64,000 bases of DNA, taken from positions 13,761,001 to 13,825,000 of the forward strand of contig NC_092561.1 in the NCBI RefSeq assembly GCF_037975245.1, read 5' to 3'. Shown one piece after another: positions 43,801 through 55,100 of this stretch (its first letter is position 1; every line of letters begins with the position of its first letter). Under the pieces are notes generated by a model, which saw only the letters and a list, made by a program, of their open reading frames with translations, ran no database searches and had not been told where the DNA came from. Both the position numbers and the translations under genes were made by a program. The stretch is from Apostichopus japonicus. Its lineage: Eukaryota; Echinodermata; Holothuroidea; Aspidochirotida; Stichopodidae.

Positions 43801-45004
43801 TTGGCTGGGCAGGTTTCGAATTATAGCAAAAGCGGCAACTCGCTTTATAATAACAATTGTACACTGTCATTGAGAGGAAAGTCCACAGAAGCTGCACCAC
43901 TTTAAAATAGTTAGCGATAGTTAGTTTATAAAGCGAAGTCCCCGGAAGCTCAATCGTTTTCAGACTATTCCTTTATTCTCTCTTAGCGAGTTTAAAGCAC
44001 ATAATACATATGAGAGAGGGATTTAAACCTCCGGGGTGGGGGGGGGGGGGGGGGGTGGGGGCTCCTGGGGCAAAAGTTCCCGGAAGTTGTTGGATCGTGA
44101 GATATTCTTGTTCTCTAGTAGCCCAGAAGCTGATATCGGAAGGAGGAATTTTATTTTTATGGAACTATTTTTAGCCCTGAAGCTGCAATGCTTTCAGCCA
44201 ATTCTTTCGTAGCTATTTAACTTATCCACAGAAAAGATTTCTGTTTGATCAGAGCCCCTGTTGGGGCATAGGATAAGGACGTCCCCAGAAGGTTTAGCAT
44301 TTATTTAGCCTAATATTACCTAATTAAAGGAAATGTTAACTTAAGGGAGAGTTCTACTTTACAACGGGGGTTGGGGGAGACGGCGCGGGGGGGGGGGGGG
44401 AAGGCGGGGCTAACTTGGCATTCTGATTGAATGGTATTTTCTCCCCATCCCTCCCATGTGGCGCTATCACTGCTTACAAGGCCGTATTATATGTATGTCA
44501 TATTCACGCATAATTCATACATTTAATACAAATATATATATGTATACCACTATGTGGCCTTCACTAGCACATCTGACTAAGTTAATTTGTTTCAGCTGGT
44601 AATCTGCTAATCATACAATGATACGAGGTACCATTAGCAACTGCTTGCCTATATATAATAATTAGTTTTTTTTTATATACCAGTTACTGAGACTAACCTC
44701 AAGTATAGTCCACTCCTGCCAACTCGTGAGATACGCATAATTCTGTTCAAAGTGAATCGAGTCGAGATGAACAATACCCCAAAATATGAATTAGATTTAT
44801 GTTACAGAAGATATCCAAGTGGTTCTTGACTTTGAAATCTCTGTGTAAAGACAGAGTACCTATTGGTTTTTAGCCTTTGTTGATTTCATATGACTAATGC
44901 TATACTTTAAACGACATTCAAAGATACAGGTCAAAATTGTACTCACCTGATTGCAGAGGCATCGTTAGAGCCAACGTCAGTACCATTACTTGATAGAGCT
45001 TCAT
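30929..45004 (-). CDS. Adhesion GPCR with two WSC domains, GAIN/GPS and 7TM
   Basis: A plasma-membrane receptor of 849 residues. Exons: 44947-45004, 42775-43050, 41741-42025, 39639-39679, 37594-37758, 35585-35972, 35199-35434, 34188-34340, 32331-32449, 31841-32103, 31574-31643, 30929-31424. They sum to 2550 bp in consistent phase with GT..AG borders. A signal peptide (about 1-20) is followed by WSC1 (24-111) and WSC2 (117-206), each with eight Cys and a CGG end. A GAIN domain (about 207-529) ends in a GPS with Cys497, Trp500, Cys522 and Cys524. TM1 lies in exon 9, TM2 to early TM4 in exon 10, and TM4 to TM7 in exons 11-12. SWVFGFLA in TM6 and SSQGVVLF in TM7 are adhesion-class marks. A short Ser/Thr-rich, basic tail follows. 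WSC is a putative carbohydrate-binding fold; the ligand is unknown. The exon 5 donor (37594 or 37600) is the least certain border. Confidence 0.92.
31744..31804. repeat. (TA)n microsatellite in GPCR intron 10
   Basis: An essentially pure TA array of about 60 bp ends 37 bp from the exon 10 donor. Confidence 0.95.
33500..33727 (-). mobile_element. tRNA-derived SINE copy
   Basis: On the minus strand the head GTTAGCTCAGTGGTTAACG (33707-33725) fits a pol III A box. GGTGCTAGTC about 35 bp on is a degenerate B box. The body ends in GCGGCTTTGATAAGCCAAT and GCAGGAGGATCT. The same body occurs at 42640-42745. It lies in GPCR intron 8 in sense orientation. Confidence 0.6.
34514..34640. mobile_element. 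Fragment of a GGCGTAGGAAC-type MITE
   Basis: It begins AGGCGTAGGAAC and continues with G- and C-rich blocks like the element at 636-995. The opposite terminus was not found, so it looks like a one-ended remnant in GPCR intron 7. Confidence 0.4.
37933..39053. repeat. 60-bp minisatellite in GPCR intron 4, about 19 units
   Basis: Units contain GCAACGGTACTGCTGAACTA, then GGGATTGAAGGTGTGTAGAG, then CTCACTTACCTGT. Spacing is about 58-62 bp. A two-unit block at 38291-38410 recurs at 38765-38885, so there is higher-order structure. On the minus strand, which is the sense strand of the host gene, five units read CACAG/GTAAGTGA, an acceptor-like AG next to a consensus donor. The array lies between exon 5 (37594-37758) and exon 4 (39639-39679). 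Confidence 0.9.
39792..39992. repeat. Direct repeat, first copy
   Basis: This block of about 200 bp (TATGGAGGAAGTAAAACG to CTCTCCAATTAAACCGAAAC) recurs at 40483-40679. A shared lead-in (TCAG(C)N6-AGTTGCAT, TTCTGTC) at 39741 and 40038 shows the original unit was about 270-280 bp. Non-coding, in GPCR intron 3 just upstream of exon 4. Confidence 0.75.
40118..40307 (-). mobile_element. U2-snRNA-headed retroposon, A-tailed, with target duplication
   Basis: Read on the minus strand it begins ATCGCTTCTCGGCCTTTGGC and continues through GTGTAGTATCTGTTC. That is the first ~45 nt of U2 snRNA with one missing T and two or fewer substitutions. The next ~100 nt do not match U2. Near the end lie an Sm-like GATTTTCG (40161-40168), a perfect 7-bp hairpin GCCCAGG/CCTGGGC (40140-40159), a T run and then about ten A. 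TTGTCCATGGATA flanks both sides (40105-40117 and 40307-40319), showing retroposition. It interrupts the second unit of the direct repeat in GPCR intron 3. Confidence 0.8.
40483..40679. repeat. Direct repeat, second copy
   Basis: It matches 39792-39992 over about 195 bp with scattered differences. It is separated from its lead-in by about 400 bp containing the U2-headed retroposon. Confidence 0.75.
42640..42745 (+). mobile_element. SINE body and tail, second copy
   Basis: It shares GACTGACTT, CAACTTGCGGCTTTGATAAG and GCAGGAGGATCT with the minus-strand copy at 33500-33727, and ends in repeated AAAATACATAC. The tRNA-like head is missing, so it is 5'-truncated. It lies in GPCR intron 2, antisense to the gene. 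Confidence 0.55.
44037..44061. repeat. Poly-G run
   Basis: About 20 G with one T, in GPCR intron 1. A similar G run lies at 44388-44400. Both are prone to sequencing and assembly error. Confidence 0.85.
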
Positions 45005-45305
45005 GGTATAATGTATGTTGTTTAAATCTCTCTTATATTAGTTCATTATTAAGATTCTACTTTGCGTTTCTATAAGTCAGTCAATTGAAAATAAATCCAA
45101 ATCAGTCTGTCGATACAGACTAGCATCAATATCACCTACTTTCGTTGAACACAAACTAAACGACAAATGCCTTCCAGCAGAGTCGTTTATGCTTTGCTGT
45201 ATAAATTAATAAATAGCGCCATTAATTCTTTGTGCAGTACAGTATCATTTTAATGACAAAGCATAATTCATTCAGGGTGCCGATCCAGGTTTTGGTTTCC
45301 ATCTC

Positions 45306-45344
<39 letters not shown>

Positions 45345-48300
45345 TATATATATGGTACATAATAGTAATTACATTTCTTATGACAACATTGATAGGACAT
45401 TGTTATGTAATCTCAATATTAATTATTTATGTAATGCGAAATTGTTACCGAAGTAAGTAATGAAAGTGACCAATGTTGCAAATCGTACTATACTTCAAAC
45501 AGAACCAATTCAATCTTCAATTAATATAAATAGTGTATTAACATAGGACAATCAGTAAAAATAACGAAACATTTAACAATAACAGATTACTTTTCGAACA
45601 GGCTTGGGATATGAGTAAAACCGTTCTTTAAAACATTAAACTTAATTATATTTCCTTTTCGTGTGTCGGGCTTAAAATCAATATAATTTTCTACCTTCAC
45701 AATGAATTTCATTTTGTAGATGAACTCGTTACATTTTGGCATCAATCTCATTCAAACTTGCAATTATGCATGATATTTACAATGCAAAATGAAAGAGTTC
45801 AGTTGGGTGATCTAACACTACATTATAACCAACCCCCAAAAATTGGAGTTTGCTTTGGTCTATTCTGTGATTTTGATTTGCATTTTTTTATCCCTGTATA
45901 AATTAAAAATCAACAGTAGCAAATAGTGACCAACATTGGATACTATTATAGTGCTAGAAATTGGGCTAACATAGCACGTAAGAAATATTAGCCCTTTTTT
46001 ACTGAATTGTGTTTATCACAAGTTATTCCTAAAATTGTTGGTTATATTTTCATAAATATTGGGTGAATATGACAGTGTCCATTGTTTAGGAACTTAGGTT
46101 TTGCCCAATTTTGAAGTAAAATGTAGAAAATTATGACTAGTATTAACACCAGTGCACTGGAGCATGGTGCGTACTACATATGCTCTCGGCGTTTCCAGAC
46201 AGTATTTTGTGCAGTATAGTCGACATTGCTGTGCGTAAAAACATATCACCAAGTTACTCTAAGTATCCAGTTGTACGGAAAGATAGACCATGTTGACTGC
46301 AAAAAGTATTTAAAGCAACACTTCTATATAGATTGGGATAAACATAAAACATAAAACAAAATTGTGGAACGAAAAGCTTGCTCTAAACATCACGATACCG
46401 TATATTATGGGAAAATTATATTCGCAAACGTTCTTCCGTATGACACTCATCGATTCTTTTCTTTTGATAGAGAACTGTATATGACCACTTTGATGTGCAC
46501 ATTATGATGGTACATTGATAATCACCCACCGACCACATTCTATGTACATGAGCCTTAAACTCACTGACCTCGGCACCTTTGACAATTAACGTTAAATAAG
46601 ACTCTGGTACAGTCATTCAAACAGCATTCATATACACTGACACTATAGGCTTTCTGTATTAAGTAATACAATGACCTCATATGTCACGGAGGCATTTGAA
46701 CCCCTGCATGCCAAGGTACATACTCAACAAGCTAGAAGTTTAGCTGCTTTACGAATAAGGGTACGTTCGTAAAACACTTTTCCAAAAGATTTCACATTTA
46801 ACCTACTTTGGCCATGTTATCATTGCAGTTTCGGTAAGTAGCACGTAATGGCAAAATGATATTTTTGGAATTGTTGACGTCTGACAATTGAGGTCATCCC
46901 TCTCAGAGACAATGCATCCCATTCTCAGTTCACACTTTCACCAAGTTTTTAGTCCACCGGCCTTGAAATGTATACGTGCAGTTACAGATTTCAAGCTCGG
47001 TGAGTATGTGCCTGGACATAGGATGTAGTGACCCCGTAGATTATTATATCATAGTGTCACTGCACTGGGGTAACATGGGATCGATTGCAACTTCATAGGT
47101 TACCTTGCCAATTTGTTTTACTACAATGCTACCCAAGCCTATAACTGTAAAATATTTCTAAAGTAGACAGCTTAAAAGTACAGTACGGTGTATACCCTAC
47201 AGTTCTGTGACGCAACCAACTTTTACTGTGTTTGCTTGACATGCATTATTATTTGTGGAGAATTTGATAACATTTCACCAAAAACAGAAATATCAGATTT
47301 GAAGTTAATCGGACAAAGCAACACAAATTAATTTACATATGATGACTTTTAGTAAGTAGCTGCACGTTGTTGCTGGTGCGTAATATGGCGTGGGTATGAC
47401 TATTTGGCATGCCTAGCGTATGCATGCGCGCATCGTACCCCGTATATGTTGGTTAACAATGAAGTCAGAAACAATATACTACATTATATTTATAATGCGG
47501 ACGCTTTCTTTCTATGTTCTGTTGTTTCATTGCTTCGAATAAAATGGAATATGCTATTTGACTATTGCTTAAAGTGAATGTTTTCTCGAAAAGTAAAAAA
47601 ATAAACTGAACAATTAAATACGTCGCAGAAATACAAGCACCAAGTGCATGCAAAATTACAATTTCAACAGGCGGTTTGTATGTAAATCAGGCACATGACT
47701 CATCCTGTCACGCAGACATACAAAAAGGATCATACCCGAGCTGCGCCAGATAACAAATCGTAAATCAGATTTTGGATATTGATATGTAGATATGCTATAG
47801 AATCGACTGCAATATAATAGATTTGACTTAAAAAATAATTGCATAATTCATTTATGTGTTCTGTGAAAAGCGAACAGACATTCTTTTATCGTTGGGGCTA
47901 TTCAATTTATTGCTGTAAATAGCGAAAAATGAACTTGCATTAATTTCATCGTACTTTCTATTGATACTCATACTTGTCGATGTAATAAAAGTCAATTATT
48001 TGTTTATTCATTTAAAGCCATTTTCGCCTCATCATAAGCCACAACTATTGTTGATGTACGTGGACGAGATGTGTTAGTTGAACGAGACGTCAATCTTCGT
48101 GTACTGTGGAAGCATTGTGGGTTGGTGTGACGAGGTAGCCGGCTACACAGTAGACCAACTTGTTGGTGGGTAGTTGTACCAATTCAAACGTTATGTGAAA
48201 CAAATTGTTGCATTAGTGACAGTGATTTTACATCCAAATTCCAGCCAAACATGACGAACAAGTTCCTTTTAGGTGCCCATGATTACCTGACACAATAAGC

Positions 48301-49157
48301 TTACTACAACACTTTATATGCAATGTAAGTCGGGAAACACTGAACGAAAGAAAATGTCACGTGATTTTCAGGCAAAGCCCAACACTGCAGATGTTTCCAA
48401 TAGCAAGCAACTGGGCTATTATCAACAATGGAAAACTTCAAGCATTGCACAAAAGAGTTGATTTCACTTGTTTCAGGTCAAGGACAGGTATTCAGGCATT
48501 GCGATGTTCAAGGTAAAACCAGTAACACATAGAGGAGTGTAGGTGTTCCCGATGACCATCACTTCACAAAAGTACTGGTACAGGTAAACAACAACTAACC
48601 ACGGTGATTGGTAAGTACGTTAGTTTTGTTTTATAGGCAATATGTAATGTAGACTGTCATAAATATATAGCTATTTGCATTAGCCTGTCCTATGGTGATA
48701 ATATTCGTTAAACGTGCAGGTAATTAACGAGTAAATTTACATTTATTTATAGTTTCCAATCAGATGATGTCATGTTTCTCTAGAGTGTAATGCTGATTGA
48801 AAGTATTGTGAATAATATAAATGTTACATCGAATAGTGTAGGATAAATGTCATTATGACGTATAGACAAAAAAGTGATGAAAACATCAATTAACTAATCA
48901 AACAGGGTCAATACTTCAAAGTCACTTAAAGTTCCCATCGTAAATCAATAATATACTAACTTTCTTATGTTGGATATTTTTAAAAACAACCAATTGTATC
49001 GACTATGCATATTTATGATTATCGTTATATTCACCCACTGTTAACTGATACAACCATGAGAATCGGGTATTTTATAACGTCGCATAAATATCCTGTCTCT
49101 TTCTCCGCCTCTATCACGCCTTAATTTCACATAAATTTAACATTCACCACAGTCACG
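45005..49157. other. Divergent intergenic region between GPCR and reductase copy 2
   Basis: The two genes point away from each other, so this 4.1 kb holds both promoters. A TA array lies at 45307-45340. The inverted-repeat block U occupies 47450-48420. A possible TATA-like TTTTATAACG lies about 85 bp upstream of the reductase ATG and was judged by eye only. No exon was recognised. Confidence 0.5.
47450..48420. repeat. Inverted-repeat block U, right copy
   Basis: It is inverted relative to 25260-26200 over nearly 1 kb, with scattered differences and indels. It ends about 740 bp upstream of the reductase copy 2 ATG, close to where the copy 1 upstream region carries the foldback element. Confidence 0.7.
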
Positions 49158-52100
49158 ATGGAGAAAAATACTTACATTACCCTCTCTAATGGACAAAAGA
49201 TCCCCTCCCTTGCTCTTGGGACGTGGCAGGTAAGTAGCCTACGTTTCAATTCAACGGAACTGTGAGAATCATCGTAACAAACTAAAACAACAAGTATTTG
49301 TAGCATACATAGAAATATCCAGGAAAATTTGGGTTTTTATAGTATTGTACTTCTTGTTTTACCTTTACCCTTTATAAACAAATATGTGTATTAAAGTAAT
49401 GTATACAATAGAGGAAATGACATCCACATCTACAAAGTAATATTTCAGATACATATAGTAGAGTATTGCTCGTTCTTTAAATTGAGCTGTAACTCGTCAT
49501 ATTTTTAGAGGAAGGGGGAGAGGATGGGCTTGTTACACAGATATTGGTATCTTAATATATTCATGTTTAGTTACCACACACCTGGCAACTTTACAACTAC
49601 AAAACTTCTAGCATCAGTGACGTTCGTAGGTGTTACTTTTGTAATGTGTGAACGTGAATCAACGGTCAGTTTGTCAAAGATTGAAAAAGGCGTTTATAAG
49701 GTCAGAATAATTTCAATAGCTTTTTGTCCTTTTATATGTGGGTTAAACCTTCATATTTCCAATTGTTAGATTCCCAGTGCTTATGCTATTATATACAGCT
49801 GATCACCCCACAGCGCACAATAAAAGTCGCTATCATGCCATTCAGTTTATTGTTCTAATTGTAATTTAGAGAAGCTTGTCCTTGAACTAGTTGTGTTTTT
49901 TCACAATATCGTTATATAAACACAGCAAACGTTATGGATATATTCAAAAAAAAAAGTTGCAGTGTGTAACCTATAGGTAAGATATATACAGAAGTCAATA
50001 TTCAATGTATTATTAAAAAGAAACCTAGCAAAACACTCATACAAGTGTTGCATCTATGAAGAACTCTATAGGCATTGTGATATTGTTGACAGAATTGTCT
50101 CATGAATTTAGTGACAGAAAGGTTATTAACATGTGTTCTTTACATAAGTCATTTGACTGAAATGCTTTCAAACCCACTTTGCATAATCGTTGCGGATGTT
50201 GAAACCAACGATATATATATTTTTGAGAATGATATAACCTATAGAACGTATTAAAAATGGCACCTACCTTAGATAAAGGAAAGTACTTTCTGAAATGTTT
50301 CCAATGACTTTAATGTTACGCTTAATTTTATTCTTCTTTGAAGGATATCAATGAATAGATTGTTTGATTGATATGACTAGTTTCCGTTCCATGATATTTG
50401 AACTTAGGGAAGCTATCACTCTTAATACAATGTAAAGTCGCATTAGTCTTAATAATATGTATAATTCTTTATAAAGGCAACAGGTGAGAAGCTGCGGAAT
50501 GCATTACGGGCTGCCATTAAATGCGGTTACCGACACATCGACACGGCTTACATGTATCAAAATGAAACTGAGATAGGCCAAACCCTTAGGGAACTCATCA
50601 ACGAAGGAGCGGTTAAGAGGGAAGATCTCTTCATTACTACCAAGGTATGACAACAGCCTACGGAAGTTCGTCGCTGGGCTACGGTGAAAGTGAATAAATA
50701 CCGTAAACACATTCTATGTCATACTGTAATTTTGTCATACCATAATTAGTAGATATCTAACGTGGGAAAGTTGATAGACCATTTTTCTTGAACTATTGCT
50801 TCCATATGTATATTCCAGGTGTAAACTCTTGTATGAACGTTTATTTGATGTATTGCCTCCGATTTTTTGTCGCATTTAGTATACAAAATTAACATGTGTT
50901 TGCAAGATGGCAGAAGTGGTTATTTAAAGCCTCTAATGCAGTTGCAAATTTACTAATTTATTTTCAGTTGTGGTCGACGTTTAACCAACCAGGAAAGGTT
51001 GAGGATGGGTTTATGCTGAGTTTGAAGGCTCTTCAGCTGGATTACATTGACTTATATCTGATGCATACCCCGACAGCTGTCAAGGTAATTATATTGTCAA
51101 GTATATGATCGAGTATCATTCGATGAGCTTAGTTTCTCGGTTTTGGCTAGCTGATTAACAACTCTTCGAGACCGCGAGAGTATGCCAACCGTGCTCTAGA
51201 ATACTGTAACTGCTTGATCTTGTCTTAATATGACTGAATGCATATTCAACAACAGACAATGCCAAGTTCTGATAAACAATTCCACACGCTTCCATAATTC
51301 CTACTGTGCTTGTTTTGTGAAATTTCTGCTAAGGTTGATCAAGATTGCAAACATTAAACCCTTGTCGTCTCACCACTACACTTTTATTGTAAAGCAAAAA
51401 ATAGTTGCTCAAAAGTAACTCGTTTTGAACGTGCCAACAAGTAAAATCGTAAAGACAGAGACAAGGATAATACATTATTATAGTACAAATAAGTACACCT
51501 GGTCACAAAGCTTACAATTACTACAATGTCAATCATTCCTTTATTATGTCATTCTGAACTATAGGCCTATGCATGAAATCAATAATGAAGCAATTTGAGT
51601 TATTTCAATCTCGACAATATCACCCGATACTCCATGCTTTATCAGTTAAAAGTTAATCAGTTAATCAGTTAATACTAATGTGTGTTTTTTATTTTCTTAA
51701 CATGTTTTACATTTATGACCAGTTGCTTCTAAGAAGGACTTACAAGCATATACTATACACACAATATCATGCATAATGATTGACTGGACTAACCACAATA
51801 CTGTAAAGGTTTCGACAAAAAGTTCGTCCATATTTAAAAAGAATGTGGTTGACACTTTACTGCAAAACGCTTAAAACCTGCTTTACAAGGTATACTTACT
51901 AGTCAAACATAGGGAAAGTTGTTGAAAGAACCTTTGAATAACGTATTTGTCTGCCAGCACAGTAGCATCAGTTTTCTGCTGATAAATCTATCATATGCTA
52001 CTTTATTATAACACACTTCAGATTATATGATGAACGGTTGTCTCTTATTCATAGTACAAACTGATCAAGCCAGCTACATTAGGTGAAATATACATACTAA

Positions 52101-55100
52101 ATTCCTAAATGCAAACAATTGTTGAATTTGTTTGAATGATGTCAAAATAAAGTAATTAACGCTCTTATCTATATTTGCAGTACATCGATGACAAAACTCT
52201 GATGCCTCCCGCAGAAGACGGTGGTCCTGGATTTGCACTGGAGGACGTTCATTACATTGATACATGGAAGGTACATATTGTAGAAGGCATATCTTTTTAG
52301 TGTAATTATAAGTACTGAGTACTCGTTGTTATAGGACTTGGAACTAAATGTATATCACTTTTCTTAGTTTAAAATTGCAAACGCCTAAATGGAATAAGAA
52401 AAACATTGAAACAAAAGAAGCACAAACTTTGAGAATGCCAAGATTACAACAGTTGCAAAAGAATTTTGGATCAGATGCCTTGTTCAGAGAAAAAAACTTT
52501 TTTGGAGCAAAAGAGCACTGCTCAAGTGTTTTTCTTTTCAATATGAAGTCATCCGTCTATTAACAGTTATGTTGTTAGATTGCATTTCACATGTAGTCAG
52601 TTGGACACAAGTGGTTGACCTTCTATTGTTAAGGGATTGAGGATGATTTGCACTTACTTGTTGTCCTAATATGTTGACCATTGATTACTGTGTCACTTTG
52701 CTGTATATTTCATATACACTCAGTATTGTTACGTCTCGAATCTCAGAAAGGAATATATGATGAAAACGTGGATGCAGCGCGAGGCACACTCAGATAATAA
52801 CAGAGCAGAAAATTAGTATGTTTATGGTAGAACCAGGATTTATCCACCTATAAACACAGACCGCATTACAACTTTTCTGAGGCTTAATGCCAAACAGAAC
52901 AAATTGTAACAAGCCAGGTCTCTCTAACTCCAATACAAACTATCTCTAAAATGTCTCCAATAACTGATGTTATTGGGATTTAGCTACGTTTATTGTGACA
53001 TTAATGATTGACTTTCTCTACTCATTATCGTTTGCGGAAGATATTTAAAGTAGGCTATGTGGAAAGCAACTCAGCTTCGGAATGTCACACGTCAAGTATT
53101 TAACTCCGAAACGCAAGTCGCTCCATACTTTCACTTGTTTGCTTTCGGAAGAATCGCTAACCCGTGTATAGCGTACTCAGAGATCTCCCTAGAAACAAAA
53201 AAGAGTGGCGGGTGTATGGAAAAGAGGCCTAGAAAAGTAATCGAGGAGCATCTTTAGGTAAAATCGGTATCTACAACATTTTAAGTCAAGTTGGGTATGC
53301 TGATTCCAAAATTGGCGAATACTTCAAATAATTTATATGTATTAACCTTATAATATGTATAGAAACAAAATGGCCGCCGAAATAAATAATTTAGGGTCTA
53401 CTGGTACCAAAAATGTTTATTATAGTACAAATCTAACCTTTTCAAGACGCATGTGGATATCGAAATATAACAATGGCATTTCCCAAATGATATCTTATGT
53501 TTTGTCCTTAAAATTTGCTTAAAAAACAACATGGCTTCCGTTTTCCCGTCAAAATCATTGTCTTCGGGTTATTAGTTTGTGGAAGGCGTAATAGCGTTAA
53601 ACATATCGTTCAATACAATGTTGGTATGCCAAAACCAAAACTTATGTTTCTGAACATTGTTTGTCACGTTTTAACCCTCTAATCTGCATAAAAACAAATT
53701 GGCTACCATTTTGGCTACGAAATTCATTGATTTTAGGATAGTAGTTAGCATAAGGCTTAACTGTGTTCAAAAGAAAAAATTTCAACACAATTTTCGCATG
53801 TTGTTGTCATGGTTCCTAAAAAGAATTGTACAGTTTTGACTTTCTTATTGCATACACATAAAATGGTGTGCCTTTTATAGACTGGTAGGATTTCTGGCAT
53901 GACCATATTCTTAGATGAACATATTATATACACCTTCAAGGCAACTTGGTGAATCAGTTTGACATCGTTCTACTAGTTGTTTTACTTCGCTCTATTCAAG
54001 CATGCATTTTGGTCGAGGCTCTTACTACATCCACAAACTGCTGTACAGGGCAGTTTATTTTTGCGGCATTTGCAGCGGAGATTCCGGCATTGTATCTTAC
54101 ATGAACAAGAGATGGTTTCAAAACAAGCAGAAGGGGTGGGACTTATTAATACCCATGGTATCTGCTGTAGGGACTTCTGGTGTGGCAGTTTGCGAATTGG
54201 TATCCACCATTTTTGGATTTAGCACGCCCAAATTGACGTTAACAGTCAAGGATGCCGCTTTTACCAAAGAATACACCCCAGATTTCTATTTTCCAGAAAT
54301 CCGCCTGGTCTGAAATCAATGTTGTACTACCTCTCCATGGTCTGTAACAGTATGACAATAAGCTGGGTAGAGAATAAAAGCTGTATAGAATTCGTTGTGC
54401 TTGGTATTGAGTGGCTGCTTGAGAGAGCCCAAATGAGTATTGCTAACATATGTAATATTATTTACATATTTACTATTTCTTTCTTTATTTTTGAATTGTA
54501 TGTGATGTTCCGAGACTGTTTGGTTTGTTATTGTTAATCCAATGACTTAGCAAAACTGGACATCTGGTGTTAACTGGTCTTTATTGGCTGGGGATCCCAG
54601 TACGGTCCCATCACGGGGCTGCACTTATTTACTCTACATGAACAATTATGTGTACCAGAGCAGTCGTGCCCCCCTACTGCCCCCCCCCCTTGATCAACCG
54701 ACCATATATCTCATTGCTTCCGCCCAGGAGCGCAAAGTATATATCTAAGTAGGTTCGTTATTGTTTCACACAGGCGATGGAACCTTTGGTGGAGAAGGGT
54801 TTGGCAAAATCCATTGGAGTCTCAAACGTGAACTTACAACAGCTTGGAGAGATCCTCAGGATTGCTAAAGTACCCTGTGTAAACAATCAGGTAAAGACTT
54901 CCAAACCGATACTTTAACCCTGTTTTAATGTCGTTAAAGAGAGACCAATATAACATGGAGGGCGTTGTGGTCAAGTGGTTAAGGCAGTGGACTTGTGATC
55001 TAAGGATTACAGGTTCGAGCCCTGGCCAGATCATTGCGTTGTGTCCTTGGGCAAGGCGCTTTATCTCCATTGCCTCTCTTCACCCAGGTGTATAAATGGG

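Noticed and set aside
54960-55032. tRNA gene
   Set aside because: A and B boxes are present but there is no acceptor stem pairing, and the body and ATT tail make it a SINE.
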